From the NCBI GenBank assembly GCA_002329675.1, contig DCUA01000093.1, positions 762 to 15,521 of the forward strand: a DNA stretch of 14,760 nucleotides, written 5' to 3'. Position 1 is the first letter of the stretch, and each line of letters starts with the position of its first letter. Below the pieces are notes generated by a model that did not search any database, was not told the DNA's origin, and saw only the letters and a list, made by a program, of their open reading frames with translations. This document shows, one piece after another, positions 12,884 through 14,760 of this stretch. Source of the DNA: Firmicutes bacterium UBA1426. GTDB lineage: Bacteria; Bacillota; Clostridia; Peptostreptococcales; Anaerovoracaceae. The translations under genes and the position numbers were made by a program.

Positions 12884-14760
12884 ATGACCAAATATAGCAG
12901 TTTATTTACCCCAATAAAGATCGGCCATGTGGAGATAAAGAACAGGATCGGTATGGCACCGATGGCTCCTTCGGGAATGTGCATGCCGGATTACTGCTTC
13001 AACCAGAGAGCTGTGGACTATTATGTGGAACGTGCAAAGGGAGGCACCGGACTTATTATCACGGGCGGTATTGAAGTGGAGAACGTGCTCGAAGAGACAA
13101 AACCAGGCATTTTCCAGAATATTGGTCCAAACCCTGATGCATTTTCCTTGCTGGCCAGCGAAATGACCGAGCGTGTACATGCATACGGGGCAAAGATTTT
13201 CCTTCAAATTACCATGGGATTCGGGCGTGTTTCCTTCTATCCGGACATGGTGAAAACAATGCCAATTGCTCCGTCGCCGGTTCCTCACTTTTGGCAACCG
13301 GATATTATGTGCAGAGAACTGTCTACCGAAGAAGTGGAGTATTTTGTGAAGAAAATGGGTGATGCGGCCCAAGTAGCGGCAGAGTCTGGGTTTGACGGTG
13401 TGGAAATCCACGCTATGCATGAAGGCTATTTGATCGACCAGTTCGCCATGGCGGCGTTCAACCATAGAACGGATAAATATGGCGGAGACCTGAGAGGCAG
13501 ATTGACTCTACCCATCGAAATCCTTCAGGAGATTAAACGGCGGGTGGGCGAGAAGTTCCCGGTTATCTTGAGATTTGGTGTAAAGAGTTGCATCAAGGCT
13601 CTAGGAGAAGGGGGCCTCCCCGGCGAGGAATACGTAGAGATGGGCAGAGATATTAAGGAGAGCCTAGAAGCAGCGAAAATTCTTGAGGAAGCCGGTTATG
13701 ATGGGCTCAATGCAGACCTGGGTTCTTATGAAGCACTTTATTGGGCACATCCTCCTGGGTACATGGAGCACGGGTGTTACATATCTCATGTAGAGAAACT
13801 CAAAGAAGTAGTTGATATCCCCATCCTGGTAGCAGGCAGAATGGATGTACCGGAGCTTGCAAATGCAGCAATCGCTGAAAACAGAATCGATATGGCGCTG
13901 ATCGGCCGGGGACTTTTAGCTGATCCGGAATGGCCAAACAAGGTTCGGGCAGGACAAGTTGACCGGATCCGTCCTTGCGTAGGTTGCCATGACGGATGCA
14001 TGGGAAGGCTGGAAACCAAGAAGGTCGTTTCCTGCGCAGTGAATCCTGCATGCAGCCGGGAAAACGAATACAGGCTTCACCCGGCTCTGCAGAGTAAAAA
14101 GATCATGGTAGTCGGTGGTGGTGTGGCCGGTATGGAAGTTGCCCGGGTTGCTGCGATCCGGGGTCATAAGGTTACATTGTTCGAAAAAGGCGGCATTCTG
14201 GGTGGACATATTCTCGAGGCATCAGTGCCTGATTTTAAAGAAGACGAAAGAAGACTCCTGAAATGGTATGAAAAAGAACTGCAGGAATACGGCGTTGAGG
14301 TTCGCTTAAATACTACAGTCGATGAAGCGCTAATAGAAGAGTTCAGACCGGATGACATTATTTTAGCTACCGGCGCAAAAGACAGAATACCCGGTCTGCC
14401 TGGAATTGACAGCGAGATAGTCATGACCGCTTGTGATTCCCTGACAAATCCCGAAGAGGTAGGCCAAAAGGTCGCTGTGATTGGTGGAGGCCTGGTGGGA
14501 TGTGAAATTGCCATTTGGCTTAAGCAACAGGGTAAAGATGTTGTATTGGTGGAGATGATGGAAGAAATCCTGAGTGTCGTGTTCATTTCTCACGCCAACA
14601 AGATGATGCTTGAGGACATGATAAAGTTTTACGACATCGAAGTCCGTACAGCTACATGCGTAGAGAAAGTCACAGACAATGGGATCCAAGCCAGGGATAG
14701 AGATGGCAATCTGGAGGAGATTCCGGCAAATACTGTGATTATAGCTGTGGGATATCTGCC
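12884..14760 (+). CDS. Bai/enoate-reductase-type NADH:flavin oxidoreductase (3' end missing)
   Basis: An Old Yellow Enzyme-type reductase with added iron-sulfur and FAD/NAD(P) modules, as in 2,4-dienoyl-CoA reductase, enoate reductase and the bile-acid enzymes BaiCD/BaiH; such enzymes move hydride from NAD(P)H to an activated C=C. The 625 visible residues include FMN-barrel KNRIGMAPM (19-27), the active-site block HAMHEGYLIDQF (H176, H179, Y182), AGRM in the phosphate-binding strand, the 4Fe-4S motif C365-x2-C368-x3-C372-x11-C384, a first Rossmann VVGGGVAGME (409 on) and a second VIGGGLVGCE (532 on). The extra residue before GYL and the insert with LPGEEYVEMGRDIKES resemble the BaiCD/BaiH subgroup. 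The ATG at 12884 has AAGGGAGAAAAG upstream. The frame is open to the right edge; usual lengths suggest only some tens of residues are missing. The physiological substrate cannot be told; bile-acid function should not be assumed. Confidence 0.92.
   Translation, partial: MTKYSSLFTPIKIGHVEIKNRIGMAPMAPSGMCMPDYCFNQRAVDYYVERAKGGTGLIITGGIEVENVLEETKPGIFQNIGPNPDAFSLLASEMTERVHAYGAKIFLQITMGFGRVSFYPDMVKTMPIAPSPVPHFWQPDIMCRELSTEEVEYFVKKMGDAAQVAAESGFDGVEIHAMHEGYLIDQFAMAAFNHRTDKYGGDLRGRLTLPIEILQEIKRRVGEKFPVILRFGVKSCIKALGEGGLPGEEYVEMGRDIKESLEAAKILEEAGYDGLNADLGSYEALYWAHPPGYMEHGCYISHVEKLKEVVDIPILVAGRMDVPELANAAIAENRIDMALIGRGLLADPEWPNKVRAGQVDRIRPCVGCHDGCMGRLETKKVVSCAVNPACSRENEYRLHPALQSKKIMVVGGGVAGMEVARVAAIRGHKVTLFEKGGILGGHILEASVPDFKEDERRLLKWYEKELQEYGVEVRLNTTVDEALIEEFRPDDIILATGAKDRIPGLPGIDSEIVMTACDSLTNPEEVGQKVAVIGGGLVGCEIAIWLKQQGKDVVLVEMMEEILSVVFISHANKMMLEDMIKFYDIEVRTATCVEKVTDNGIQARDRDGNLEEIPANTVIIAVGYL

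Noticed and set aside
12902..13465. 187-codon open frame on the minus strand
   Set aside because: Antisense to the well-supported flavin oxidoreductase, rich in His/Cys as expected of a shadow frame, with no recognisable domain.
14164..14689. Minus-strand open frames of 108-140 codons
   Set aside because: Antisense to the FAD/NAD(P) part of the oxidoreductase; Ser/Pro-rich shadow composition.
1..14760. tRNA, rRNA, CRISPR array, insertion sequence or prophage
   Set aside because: Reading both strands showed no cloverleaf-like 3' CCA gene, no regularly spaced repeats, and no transposase or integrase motif.

Overview
The window looks like chromosomal DNA from a low-to-mid-GC, probably anaerobic Gram-positive bacterium of the Clostridia. 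Three things suggest this: strong AGGAGG-type ribosome binding sites, a DUF975-type membrane protein next to a PRK06851-type ATPase, and a Bai/enoate-reductase-type iron-sulfur flavoprotein. The genus cannot be fixed from the sequence alone. No tRNA, rRNA, transposase, integrase or CRISPR array was seen.

Left part (1-5094), mostly housekeeping. The 3' three quarters of clpB enters from the left edge and ends at a hairpin that can terminate transcription from both sides. Convergent to it is aroB (shikimate pathway). A divergent promoter pair separates aroB from a DUF975 membrane protein gene, which is followed by an ATPase gene of the PRK06851 type. That ATPase carries an internal duplication and has a terminator-like hairpin inside its 5' coding region.

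Centre (5130-11291), the most interesting part: a minus-strand, operon-like run of five genes. In transcription order they are an ornithine/alanine-racemase-family PLP enzyme, an ATP-grasp ligase resembling D-aspartate ligases, an aspartate/glutamate-type racemase, a MurE-like Mur ligase whose DNPR-type specificity motif is replaced, and an EctB-type diaminobutyrate aminotransferase. A good sigma-A-type promoter lies before the first gene and a strong intrinsic terminator follows the last. Two racemases, one amino-acid-producing transaminase and two ATP-dependent amide-forming ligases together suggest a dedicated route to a peptide or peptidoglycan branch containing unusual amino acids (candidates: D-Asp, Dab, D-Orn). 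This product assignment is inference. There is no ectA or ectC beside the transaminase, no other ornithine-degradation gene, and no usual mur/mra cluster.

Right part (11292-14760). A LuxR-type regulator with a long N-terminal sensor-like region is transcribed divergently from the five-gene operon. The shared 257-bp intergenic region holds opposing promoters and a perfect 10-bp inverted repeat that overlaps the regulator's -10 box. Downstream, after a dyad-rich leader and a possible 20-codon upstream ORF, begins a Bai-like NADH:flavin oxidoreductase (FMN barrel, 4Fe-4S cluster, FAD/NAD(P) domains) that runs off the right edge. Whether the regulator and the reductase belong to the same system as the ligase/racemase operon is suggested only by position.
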